This document shows, one piece after another, positions 17,037-23,650 of a stretch of 44,911 nucleotides of DNA (position 1 is its first letter; the number at the start of each line of letters is the position of its first letter). The notes below the pieces were generated by a model. The model saw only the letters and a program-made list of their open reading frames with translations, did not search any database and had not been told where the DNA came from. The stretch is from an uncultured Oscillospiraceae bacterium (lineage in GTDB: Bacteria; Bacillota; Clostridia; Oscillospirales; Oscillospiraceae). The DNA is taken from NCBI GenBank assembly GCA_910584835.1, contig CAJUEG010000014.1, positions 1 through 44,911 of the forward strand, given 5' to 3'. A program made the position numbers and the translations under genes.

Positions 17037-17333
17037 TCAGGGAGTGGGCCGCTCGCTGCGGAGCGCCGCCAACCCATTTTGGCAGGCGGCGGCGTGCCAT
17101 TCCAGTGTCTTCGTCATCATTGCCTCTGCGGGCTCAATGGCGCCTTCCAGTGTAAGCTGGCCCAGCGGGCGCATATCGATGCCCAATGCGGGACATTGGA
17201 GGAACAGTTTTCCGGGGTGGTGGAAGTGAGGGCAGATAACGGCCTCGCCCCAGCCGGGGAGATTGGCGAAAAGGGTTTCGCTGTCTGGGATACCCCGTTG
17301 GCCCGCCCGCATCCGTTTAGTCCACTGCAGCAT
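17037..17333 (-). CDS. Small conserved ICE protein, 98 residues
   Basis: The product (MLQWTKRMRAGQRGIPDSET ... VICPHFHHPGKLFLQCPALG) has paired His and Cys residues that could bind metal, but no family is recognised. Its ATG lies 17 bases inside the end of the tandem RHH gene, suggesting coupled translation. The opposite frames here are less protein-like. It is the last minus-strand gene before the plus-strand ECF-S-like insertion. Confidence is limited by its small size. Confidence 0.5.
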   Translation of the reverse strand: MLQWTKRMRAGQRGIPDSETLFANLPGWGEAVICPHFHHPGKLFLQCPALGIDMRPLGQLTLEGAIEPAEAMMTKTLEWHAAACQNGLAALRSERPTP

Positions 17334-17661
17334 TGCGCTCCGCCTCCTCCCGCTCCGCCGCGTCCAGCGCCTGCCGGATCAGGTTCAGCACGAATTCCTT
17401 CTGGCTTATCTTTTTGCCGGTGCGCTCGCTCTCCCGCTCCAGGTGACGCTTCAGCCGCTGAAACATCTCCTCCGGCATCTGAAAGGCCATGGTACGGATT
17501 CCTTCCGCCATTTTTTCTTCCCCCTTCTTCTCATAGTAGTTGGTGAGCAGCTCGGTGATGTACGCGCTCAGGGTCACCCCGGCCTGCTCCTGTGCCGCCC
17601 GGACCCGGCTGTGGAGCTCTGCCGGGATCATGGCGCATAAATTTTTCTGGTTTTCTGCCAT
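17317..17661 (-). CDS. Tandem ribbon-helix-helix regulator
   Basis: This 114-residue protein appears to hold two RHH units in one chain. The first is NLCAMIPAELHSRVRAAQEQ ... TLSAYITELLTNYYEKK; the second is RTMAFQMPEEMFQRLKRHLE ... ISQKEFVLNLIRQALDAAE. Each has a short strand followed by two helices. RHH proteins normally dimerise, so one chain may act like a built-in dimer. AAAGGAAAGGAG precedes the ATG, and an unusual promoter (17695-17722) lies 35 bases upstream. A regulatory role in the element is likely; its targets are unknown. Confidence 0.7.
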   Translation of the reverse strand: MAENQKNLCAMIPAELHSRVRAAQEQAGVTLSAYITELLTNYYEKKGEEKMAEGIRTMAFQMPEEMFQRLKRHLERESERTGKKISQKEFVLNLIRQALDAAEREEAERNAAVD

Positions 17662-17694
17662 ATTGGCGCTTCTCCTTTCCTTTTTGGTAACGTA

Positions 17695-17722
17695 AGTATA
17701 CTGATAACCGGGCCGAAAAGCT
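17695..17722 (-). promoter_or_regulatory. Element-type promoter P1 (AGCTTT-16-TATACT)
   Basis: On the minus strand TGAATAGCTTT is followed after 16 bp by TATACT. The -35 position does not match sigma-A, but the same arrangement occurs at 39755-39782 and 44619-44646. Transcription would start near 17688, about 27 bases before the RHH start codon, with the ribosome site in between. An activator is likely, given the non-standard -35. Confidence 0.55.
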
Positions 17723-17730
17723 ATTCACCA

Positions 17731-17769
17731 TAAGCAACGAAGAAACCGGCTGAAACGAAGCATAACCAA
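17731..17769. repeat. Intergenic block shared with 31487-31577
   Basis: The sequence TAAGCAAC..GAAGAAACCGG..GAAACGAAGCATA, just after the methylase gene, recurs after the sortase gene. The second copy carries about seven extra bases and a 46-base segment bounded by AACCGG. The shared blocks are short, but their order is the same. Confidence 0.5.
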
Positions 17770-19146
17770 CTAACAGTCCGCCAAAATCGCCAGAGCCACG
17801 CAGTGCATCAGGTGATCTACGCATGGCACCGCGACGCTATTCCCCAGGCTCCGGTACCTGGGGGAGTCCTTCGCCCCCGGCAGTCCGGTCCAGCCGGACG
17901 GATAGCCCTGGAGCCTCTCGCATTCTACGGGCATGAGGCGGCGAAGAAGCATGACCCGTTTCATGCCGCACTCATTCCGATGCACACAGCGGCGGCAAAA
18001 GGAGTTTTCTTCTTCTCCGGGATCAGCTTCCACGCGCTGGGCCACCAGATCGGTGGCGTCCTTGTACTGCCTGGCCGCGACGGTGGAGGCCGTATCGGAT
18101 TCCACGAAGCGGTCCACTCGGTTTCGGGCAAAGGCTCGGTCCTCGATAATTGGGAGATTTCCCCCGCCCGTCCCGGCCCGAGCGGACAGGGTGGGGGCCA
18201 CCTCATGGGGCCCGGTATAGCGGGCATCCTTGCCGTGACTGTCGTACAAAACTAATGGTTGGTGACCATGCTCCTGGGCCCGAAGGGTGCCGGTCACGTT
18301 TTCGGTCACCTCCATGAGCTGGCCACCCTGGTCGTTTAGACATAGTACAGTCGGCATCATATTTCCGCTGGGTGTGCCTTTCAGCGTGGGCGCGACTTCC
18401 TCCTGGTAGCCGATGCCCCCGGCGGACGCCCCCGCGCCGGCGCAGAACCCCGCAGTGAAGACCAGGCCGCAGGGGTTCCGCCCACCTTTTCCGTCTGCGC
18501 CCGCCATGGTGGGGGCAATACTGTCCGGGGTGAAAACGCGGGCCTGCTGGGTGTCCCAGGGATTCAGGCACTCGGTGGTCAGGACGCAGGGATAGCCCTG
18601 TCCGGCCTGCCCGCCGCCTCCGCTCAGGGCCGTATGGCGCTCGGGGATCAAAAAACATTCGCCGTTTCCCTTGCTCACAATTCCCGCCGCGAAGGTATGC
18701 CGGGGTTCGGGCATCAGCTCGCAGGGCGGGATCAGCTCCGCCTGAATCAGCAGCGCCCGTTCCAGGGCTGGCGGCAGAGGCTTGCCCCGCACGTCACTCC
18801 TGCGCAGGATACCCAGGCAGGCTTTTCGGGATAAAGAGTATTTGGAGGGAGCGGCAGCCTCCAAAATCTGCGACAAGAAAGATTCTACGACGTTCTTGGG
18901 GCACTCCGAAGTGTTTAGCATTCCAGGTGACCCAAGCCACGCAGGATCTTTCTCCCAGCACGGCCCCAGCATATTCCCAGCGTCCGCCCGGAGGTTCAAC
19001 CACATGAAGGTGTGGTTCTTCAATGTGGAGGAACGCCTCGAGGACCGCTTTAAAATCGCTGCCTTGGGGTGATCCGCTGCTATAGGAGCCGGGCACGTTT
19101 TCCCACACGGCGATTCTGGGCCGAACAGCGATACCTGTCCTTCCAC
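17770..19146 (-). CDS. Cytosine-C5 DNA methylase, C-terminal ORF
   Basis: The product is 458 residues from a GTG (MEGQVSLFGPES), a start that I know from phage and ICE proteins. It contains SKYSLSRKACLGILRRSDVR, a long Gly-rich variable region with repeats of the APTL/APTM type that may be target recognition, and RRLMPVECERLQGYPSGWTG with RYRSLGNSVAVP, which are methylase motifs IX-X. Motifs I-VIII are in the separate ORF at 18794-19471, which overlaps by 353 bases in another frame. The two chains probably form one enzyme that modifies the element's DNA against restriction. A single gene broken by a frameshift is the alternative, but both frames look conserved in the overlap. Confidence 0.8.
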   Translation of the reverse strand: MEGQVSLFGPESPCGKTCPAPIAADHPKAAILKRSSRRSSTLKNHTFMWLNLRADAGNMLGPCWEKDPAWLGSPGMLNTSECPKNVVESFLSQILEAAAPSKYSLSRKACLGILRRSDVRGKPLPPALERALLIQAELIPPCELMPEPRHTFAAGIVSKGNGECFLIPERHTALSGGGGQAGQGYPCVLTTECLNPWDTQQARVFTPDSIAPTMAGADGKGGRNPCGLVFTAGFCAGAGASAGGIGYQEEVAPTLKGTPSGNMMPTVLCLNDQGGQLMEVTENVTGTLRAQEHGHQPLVLYDSHGKDARYTGPHEVAPTLSARAGTGGGNLPIIEDRAFARNRVDRFVESDTASTVAARQYKDATDLVAQRVEADPGEEENSFCRRCVHRNECGMKRVMLLRRLMPVECERLQGYPSGWTGLPGAKDSPRYRSLGNSVAVPCVDHLMHCVALAILADC

Positions 19147-19471
19147 GTCTTTTATCCGCCTCCCTCATCTCTGAAATAATGCGTATTTGTTCAAAAAACA
19201 GGCCGGAACGCTCTCCCGCAAGGCCCTTTCTAGCCCCAGCCAGCGAGACATCCTGGCACGGGCTGCCTCCGCAGATAATGTCCACCGGGGGCAGTTTACC
19301 CCCGTCCAGTTTGGTGATGTCCCCCAGGTGGACCATATCGGGAAAATGCGTTCTGGTCACCTCAATGGGGAGCGGCTCGATCTCGCTGGCCCAGACTGGG
19401 GTGATGCCGTGCCGCGCCGCCGCCAGGGGGAAGCCGCCGATGCCATCGAAGAGGGAGCCCATGGTCAGCAT
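18794..19471 (-). CDS. Cytosine-C5 DNA methylase, N-terminal ORF
   Basis: The 225-residue protein starts at 19471 (MLTMGSLFDGIGGFPLAAAR); its ATG overlaps the stop of the previous gene (ATGCTGA). It has motif I (FDGIGG, 8-13), motif IV with the catalytic cysteine (GGSPCQD, Cys72), motif VI (ENVPG, 124-128) and motif VIII (QERRRIFLVADFGG). It ends soon after the QILFIPKSLPG stretch and lacks motifs IX-X, which are in the overlapping downstream ORF. No restriction endonuclease gene is nearby, so this looks like an orphan, protective methylase. Confidence 0.85.
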   Translation of the reverse strand: MLTMGSLFDGIGGFPLAAARHGITPVWASEIEPLPIEVTRTHFPDMVHLGDITKLDGGKLPPVDIICGGSPCQDVSLAGARKGLAGERSGLFFEQIRIISEMREADKRRGRTGIAVRPRIAVWENVPGSYSSGSPQGSDFKAVLEAFLHIEEPHLHVVEPPGGRWEYAGAVLGERSCVAWVTWNAKHFGVPQERRRIFLVADFGGCRSLQILFIPKSLPGYPAQE

Positions 19472-19860
19472 AGCTGATCCATAGAGGGACCGGGCGGCTG
19501 TTCCTGCCCTATGTCCCAGCACAGCTCGTCAGGGGGACGGTGCAGGATATCCTCCGTGCTGACGCTCCTGACCGGGATATCCAGCTCCTTGGCGAGCTGC
19601 TCCTCGGCTGCCATGCCGGAGCTGATGACGTCGCCGCACAGCCACAGCTCGTCGCACAGGGCCAGCATCTGATTGCCCATGTTCATCCCCAGCTCCCGCT
19701 GAGCGGGATCGTTGTCATCCAGCATTTGAGGATACAGCAGGTGGGGCGCGAAGGGAGTGACGCCCTGAGCCATTGCGTACAAGCAAGCCTGCCGGGCGAA
19801 GTCGAGGTTTGTTTCCACGTCCCCGGACAGCGGCGAGGCGATGTAGACCAGTTTTCTCAT
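19465..19860 (-). CDS. DUF4406/DUF7768-type nucleoside deoxyribosyltransferase-like protein
   Basis: The 131-residue product begins MRKLVYIASPLSGDVETNLD and has FARQACLYAMAQGVTPFAPH and CDELWLCGDVISSGM. This is the pattern of the nucleoside 2-deoxyribosyltransferase fold common in phages and ICEs. Such proteins may act on nucleotides or on modified bases; no activity can be proved here. AAGGAG lies nine bases before the ATG. It is followed by the cytosine methylase with a seven-base overlap, so a link to DNA modification is possible. Confidence 0.7.
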   Translation of the reverse strand: MRKLVYIASPLSGDVETNLDFARQACLYAMAQGVTPFAPHLLYPQMLDDNDPAQRELGMNMGNQMLALCDELWLCGDVISSGMAAEEQLAKELDIPVRSVSTEDILHRPPDELCWDIGQEQPPGPSMDQLC

Positions 19861-19882
19861 TGTGAAGATCTCCTTCTCCGAA

Positions 19883-20785
19883 TTATTTGCTCACCGCCGC
19901 CGCGACAATCTGGGTGGTGTTCACCGCCATCTGAGCGGTGTGGACGGCGGAGGCCAGGCTGGCCTTGGTGGAGGTGTCCAGTCCGAAGGCTCCGGCGATC
20001 CGGGGCACCTCACCCGCGGACAGCATCAGGCCCAGCCCCATCAGAGCGTGGTCGCTGAACACCATGAGCCCCGCCACCAGGATGGTAGCCTGTAAAAAGG
20101 CGGTAAGGCACAGGCCGATGATCTGCTTGCACCAGTGGGTGAAGCCGTCGCTGTAGCCTCGGGGGACGCTGAACATATACAGCGACCCCACCGCGATCTG
20201 GATGAGCAGGATGCCGCCCCGCTTCAGGTTGGCGAAGAACACTTTCAACACCGCGTAGGCCATGAGGATGACGCAGAACAGCATCATAATAGGGTTGAAG
20301 GTGGGCCCGCCGAAGATAAAGTCCGCCCCGGAGGCGATGAGTCCTGCCGGTGTGGTCAGCTTGGTGATGATGTTCTGGCCCAGCGCCCCAATATTCCCCA
20401 GCCCGGTGATGGCGGAGGTGAGGCCGACCTGCAGCGACACGGAGAGCGCGTACAGCCGGACGGGGACGGTGGAAAACAGGCTGACAGCCATAAAGCCCTT
20501 GAGGCAGTTGATGGAGGTCTGGCGAATATTGCCCCGGCCCGAGGAATACTCGATGCCGAACTCGAAGCAGGACACCACCAGGCCGACGCCAAATAGAGCC
20601 CAGCCCAGTTGGTTGAAAAACTGTACTACGCTCCGCACCCAGGGCAGGTCGAAGAGCTCCACGCCCATATTGCCCATGAGGCCGAAGAATGCGCCCAAAA
20701 AGCCCACAGCCTGGCTGTATGCCCAGTCCAGGAGCTCATCCAGGACGGTGGACGCGACAAAGTCCCATATAAAAATGTTGAACAC
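19883..20785 (-). CDS. VirB6/TrbL-like channel protein (DUF6045 type)
   Basis: This is a 300-residue integral membrane protein with about six helices. Its start (FNIFIWDFVASTVLDELLDW), the GNMGVELFDLPWVRSVVQFF segment and SCFEFGIEYSSGRGNIRQTS match the ICE family I know as DUF6045, the VirB6-like channel subunit. The Ala/Thr-rich C-terminus (HTAQMAVNTTQIVAAAVSK) is also usual. Coordinates use a GTG at 20785, but this codon overlaps the ribosome site (CGAGGTG); spacing predicts initiation at 20776, where the codon is ATT. A plus-strand helicase gene separates it from the pilin gene that would normally precede it. Confidence 0.8.
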   Translation of the reverse strand: MFNIFIWDFVASTVLDELLDWAYSQAVGFLGAFFGLMGNMGVELFDLPWVRSVVQFFNQLGWALFGVGLVVSCFEFGIEYSSGRGNIRQTSINCLKGFMAVSLFSTVPVRLYALSVSLQVGLTSAITGLGNIGALGQNIITKLTTPAGLIASGADFIFGGPTFNPIMMLFCVILMAYAVLKVFFANLKRGGILLIQIAVGSLYMFSVPRGYSDGFTHWCKQIIGLCLTAFLQATILVAGLMVFSDHALMGLGLMLSAGEVPRIAGAFGLDTSTKASLASAVHTAQMAVNTTQIVAAAVSK

Positions 20786-20903
20786 CTCGTTTCAAAATGG
20801 CCGTACCCGTGAAAGCTGTTGGGCGCGGCCATTGCTTTTATTAGAGTATCAGGCGCATAAATCAGGAAAGTTTTTCACTCATGGTGGCACACGCCTGTTT
20901 TTC

Positions 20904-20914
20904 TGTGGTATAAT
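20904..20914 (+). promoter_or_regulatory. Extended -10 promoter of the helicase gene
   Basis: TGTGGTATAAT contains an extended -10 (TGG-TATAAT, hexamer 20909-20914). No good -35 is visible. Transcription would begin near 20921, leaving a leader of about 150 bases. Confidence 0.6.
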
Positions 20915-20920
20915 AATACA

Positions 20921-21073
20921 CTCAGGACCCGACGCCGGACTTGAAGCCGGAGGATAATTCCATCTGTCCGAAGTCGGGTTCTGTCCGGAATATCCGATTC
21001 ATGGCCATGCTCCGGTACTTCGGGTTGAGCTCAATGCCGAGTATATTTTAATGTATAAAGCGAGGGCGGGCCC
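20921..21073 (+). ncRNA. Structured 5' leader of the helicase gene
   Basis: GGACCCGAC (20925-20933) can pair with GTCGGGTTC (20973-20981) in a nine-pair helix with one wobble. It encloses a CCGG..CCGG hairpin and a GGA..TCC pairing. A second GC-rich portion (CCATGCTCCGGTACTTCGGG) follows. I do not recognise a known riboswitch class; the fold is assigned by eye. Confidence 0.3.
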
Positions 21074-23215
21074 ATGACCTATGGTGAGTTCAAAACCCAA
21101 TACCACGTCCGGCTCAATCGCCAGCAGGAGGCGGCGGCGCGGCAGGTGGACGGTCCGGTTCTGCTCCTGGCGGTGCCGGGAAGCGGCAAGACCACCGTGC
21201 TGGTCACCCGTCTGGGGTACATGATCCATTGCAGGGGCATCCGCCCGGAGAACATCCTCACCGTTACATACACCGTTGCCGCCACAAAGGACATGAAGGC
21301 CCGGTTCATCCGTTTTTTCGGCAAGGATCATGCGGACAAGCTCACCTTTCGCACCATCAACGGCCTGTGCGCGGTGGCGATCCGCTATTATGCGGGGAAA
21401 AAGGGCACTCAGCCCTTCGCCCTGGCGGACGATGACAGCCGCCTAAATGCCGTGGTTCGGGAGCTGCTGTCCAAGGGCGGAGGCGGCTATCCCCCGGACC
21501 AGCAGGTCAAGGAGGCCCGCACCCACATCACCTATTGCAAAAACATGATGTTCAGCGATGCCGGCGTGGAGGCCCACAAGGTGGACGGCATGGATTTTCC
21601 GGCAGTCTACAAGGGTTACCAGGCATTCCTGCTCAAAAACCGCCTGATGGACTTCGACGATCAGATGGTGTTCACCTACCGCATCTTCCGGCAGTACCCG
21701 GACATTTTGGCCCACTTCCAGCGTCGCTGGCCCTATCTCTGCGTGGACGAGGCCCAGGACACCTCCAAAATCCAGCACGCCATCCTCCGCCTGCTGGCGG
21801 CCAAGTCCCGCAACATCTTCATGGTGGGGGACGAGGATCAGAGCATCTACGGCTTCCGGGCGGCGTGGCCCCAGGCCCTGCTGGAGTTTGAGCAGGTCTG
21901 GCCGGGGGCCAAGGTGCTGATGATGGAGACCAACTACCGCTCCACCAGGTCCATTGTGGAGGCGGCGGACGCCTTCATCCAGCGCAACGAGAGCCGCCGC
22001 CCCAAGCATATGCACACAGACAATGTCCAGGGCGCGCCGGTGAAAATGGTGCCGCTGGCGGACTACAACCGTCAGTACCGCTATCTGCTGAAGGTGGCCC
22101 AGAACTGCAAGGAGCAGACGGCGGTTCTCTACCGCAACAACGACAGCGCCCTGCCCCTCATCGATCTGTTGGAGCGGGAGGGGGTGCCCTATGCCTGCCG
22201 CCAGCGGGAGGGCTTCTTCTTTACCAGCCCCATTGTCCGGGACATCACCGATATGCTGGAGTTCGCCTTCGACGACGCCAACTGGGAGAAGTTCCTCCGG
22301 TTTTACTATAAGCTGGATTTGAAGATCAAAAAGCCCGTCCTGGCGGGAATGCTCCGGGGAATGGCTGAGGACGAGTCAGTGTTTGACCGCCTGCTGGTCA
22401 ACGAGGGGCTGGAGCCCTGGCAGTACGGGAAGATCAGGGCGCTCCAGACCCACTACTCGAAGTTCCCCCAGCTCACCAGCTTTGCCGCCATCCAGCGGCT
22501 GGTGAAGTTCATGGGGTACGGGGATTATCTGCGAGAGCAGAAGATGGACACATCCAAACTGGATGTGCTGCTGTCCCTGGCCAACCAGACCCCGGCCACG
22601 GGGCCGTTCCTGCTCCGCTTGCAGGAGCTGAAAGACACCATCGAGAGCATGGAGCCTGACCTGGCCTGTCCCTTCGTGCTGTCCACCATCCACGCCAGCA
22701 AGGGTTTGGAGTATGACCGGGTGATCCTCATTGATGCGGTGGACGGCACCTTCCCCTCCGACCCGCTCCCTCACGACGAGGAGGGCAGAGCCGCGTTAGA
22801 GGAGGAGCGGCGGCTGTTCTATGTGGGCGCCACCAGAGCGAAGAGGCAGCTAGAGTTTTTGTGCTACGAGAGCCGGTTCGGGGAGCCCACGGCGGTGGGC
22901 CGGACCTTTATCGACCAGCTTTTGGGCGAGGAGCCGCCCGAGCCGGAGTCCCAGTTCAACCCTCAGCCCAAGCCAAAGAAGGCTAAAGCAAAGCGCACCG
23001 CCTATGAGGACGGCCCCACCCCGGCCCAGCTGGCGAGGCAGCAGGAGGACTTCATGGCCGGGACCGAGGTAGTGCATAAGCAGTTCGGAAAGGGTGAGAT
23101 CCTGGGCCGTCTGGACAGCGTTGCGCTGATTGCCTTTGAGGACATCGACGAGGTGAAGCGCATCGAGCTGACCACCTGCCTCAAGAAAGGGCTGCTCCGG
23201 CTGGCGGGGCAGTGA
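21074..23215 (+). CDS. UvrD/PcrA-like superfamily 1 DNA helicase
   Basis: The 713-residue protein contains all main SF1A motifs: Q motif and Walker A (LNRQQEAA, AVPGSGKTT), TYTVAATKDM, DEAQD, GDEDQSIYGFRAA, NYRSTRSIVEAADAF, STIHASKGLEYDRVILIDAV and LFYVGATRAKRQLEF. A Lys-rich linker and a PcrA-like C-terminal fold (VVHKQFGKGEILGRL) end it. Such enzymes unwind DNA 3' to 5' in repair and can support rolling-circle replication. The gene is plus strand with its own promoter and ends six bases before the convergent DUF3852 gene. It may be cargo or may help replicate the element; the sequence cannot decide. It resembles chromosomal Clostridial homologues. Confidence 0.93.
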   Translation: MTYGEFKTQYHVRLNRQQEAAARQVDGPVLLLAVPGSGKTTVLVTRLGYMIHCRGIRPENILTVTYTVAATKDMKARFIRFFGKDHADKLTFRTINGLCAVAIRYYAGKKGTQPFALADDDSRLNAVVRELLSKGGGGYPPDQQVKEARTHITYCKNMMFSDAGVEAHKVDGMDFPAVYKGYQAFLLKNRLMDFDDQMVFTYRIFRQYPDILAHFQRRWPYLCVDEAQDTSKIQHAILRLLAAKSRNIFMVGDEDQSIYGFRAAWPQALLEFEQVWPGAKVLMMETNYRSTRSIVEAADAFIQRNESRRPKHMHTDNVQGAPVKMVPLADYNRQYRYLLKVAQNCKEQTAVLYRNNDSALPLIDLLEREGVPYACRQREGFFFTSPIVRDITDMLEFAFDDANWEKFLRFYYKLDLKIKKPVLAGMLRGMAEDESVFDRLLVNEGLEPWQYGKIRALQTHYSKFPQLTSFAAIQRLVKFMGYGDYLREQKMDTSKLDVLLSLANQTPATGPFLLRLQELKDTIESMEPDLACPFVLSTIHASKGLEYDRVILIDAVDGTFPSDPLPHDEEGRAALEEERRLFYVGATRAKRQLEFLCYESRFGEPTAVGRTFIDQLLGEEPPEPESQFNPQPKPKKAKAKRTAYEDGPTPAQLARQQEDFMAGTEVVHKQFGKGEILGRLDSVALIAFEDIDEVKRIELTTCLKKGLLRLAGQ

Positions 23216-23221
23216 GCGGCG

Positions 23222-23578
23222 TCAGATGCCGATGATGGTCCAGATGTAGGTGGGGGCCAGCAGGACGAACACCAGACAGGCGAACAGGATGGCAGGACCG
23301 GCCCACTCGAACTGGCCATGCTTTCGATAGTCGAAGTAGGCCATGGCCAATTTACCGAAGAAGGCGATGGCCAGGATCATGTCCAGCGCGGGGAAGACCA
23401 CGTTGTTGACCACGGTCTTGATCTGGCCCGCGGCGTCCTTCCAGGTGCTTTCCACCACGTCGGCCACACCGGAGCCGCCCGTGCCGCCGCCCGAGGAGGC
23501 AAAAGCCGGGACGCAGCACAGGGCGCACAGCAGCAGGGCCAGGAGCATAGGATAAATACGGATATGAGATTTTTTCAT
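23222..23578 (-). CDS. DUF3852 pilin-like (VirB2/TrbC-type) protein
   Basis: The 118-residue product has a signal peptide (MKKSHIRIYPMLLALLLCAL ... AFA), a Gly/Ser-rich mature start and then TVVNNVVFPALDMILAIAFF and AILFACLVFVLLAPTYIWTI as two membrane helices. This is DUF3852, a VirB2-like pilin or channel protein of Gram-positive ICEs. AGGAGG lies nine bases before the ATG at 23578. The gene follows the giant adhesin after 72 bases that include a strong hairpin. It should be exported and inserted in the membrane as part of the mating apparatus. Confidence 0.85.
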   Translation of the reverse strand: MKKSHIRIYPMLLALLLCALCCVPAFASSGGGTGGSGVADVVESTWKDAAGQIKTVVNNVVFPALDMILAIAFFGKLAMAYFDYRKHGQFEWAGPAILFACLVFVLLAPTYIWTIIGI

Positions 23579-23605
23579 GTGCGTTTTCCTCCTTATAAAT
23601 AGGTG

Positions 23606-23633
23606 GGAGGGCCGTTCCTGCGAACGGCCCTCC
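23606..23633 (-). promoter_or_regulatory. Intergenic hairpin before the pilin-like gene
   Basis: GGAGGGCCGTTC-CTGC-GAACGGCCCTCC is a perfect 12-bp stem. It ends 15 bases upstream of the AAGGAGGAAAAC ribosome site and has no T-run. It may block 5' decay after RNA processing or act as a weak terminator, letting the pilin be made in different amounts from the adhesin. Confidence 0.5.
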
Positions 23634-23650
23634 ATTTCTTATCTCTGAAC

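Noticed and set aside
17770..19522. Cytosine methylase read as one gene broken by a frameshift
   Set aside because: Both frames carry recognisable conserved sequence over the 353-base overlap and the second ORF has its own family-type start, so two genes fit better, though reads should be checked.
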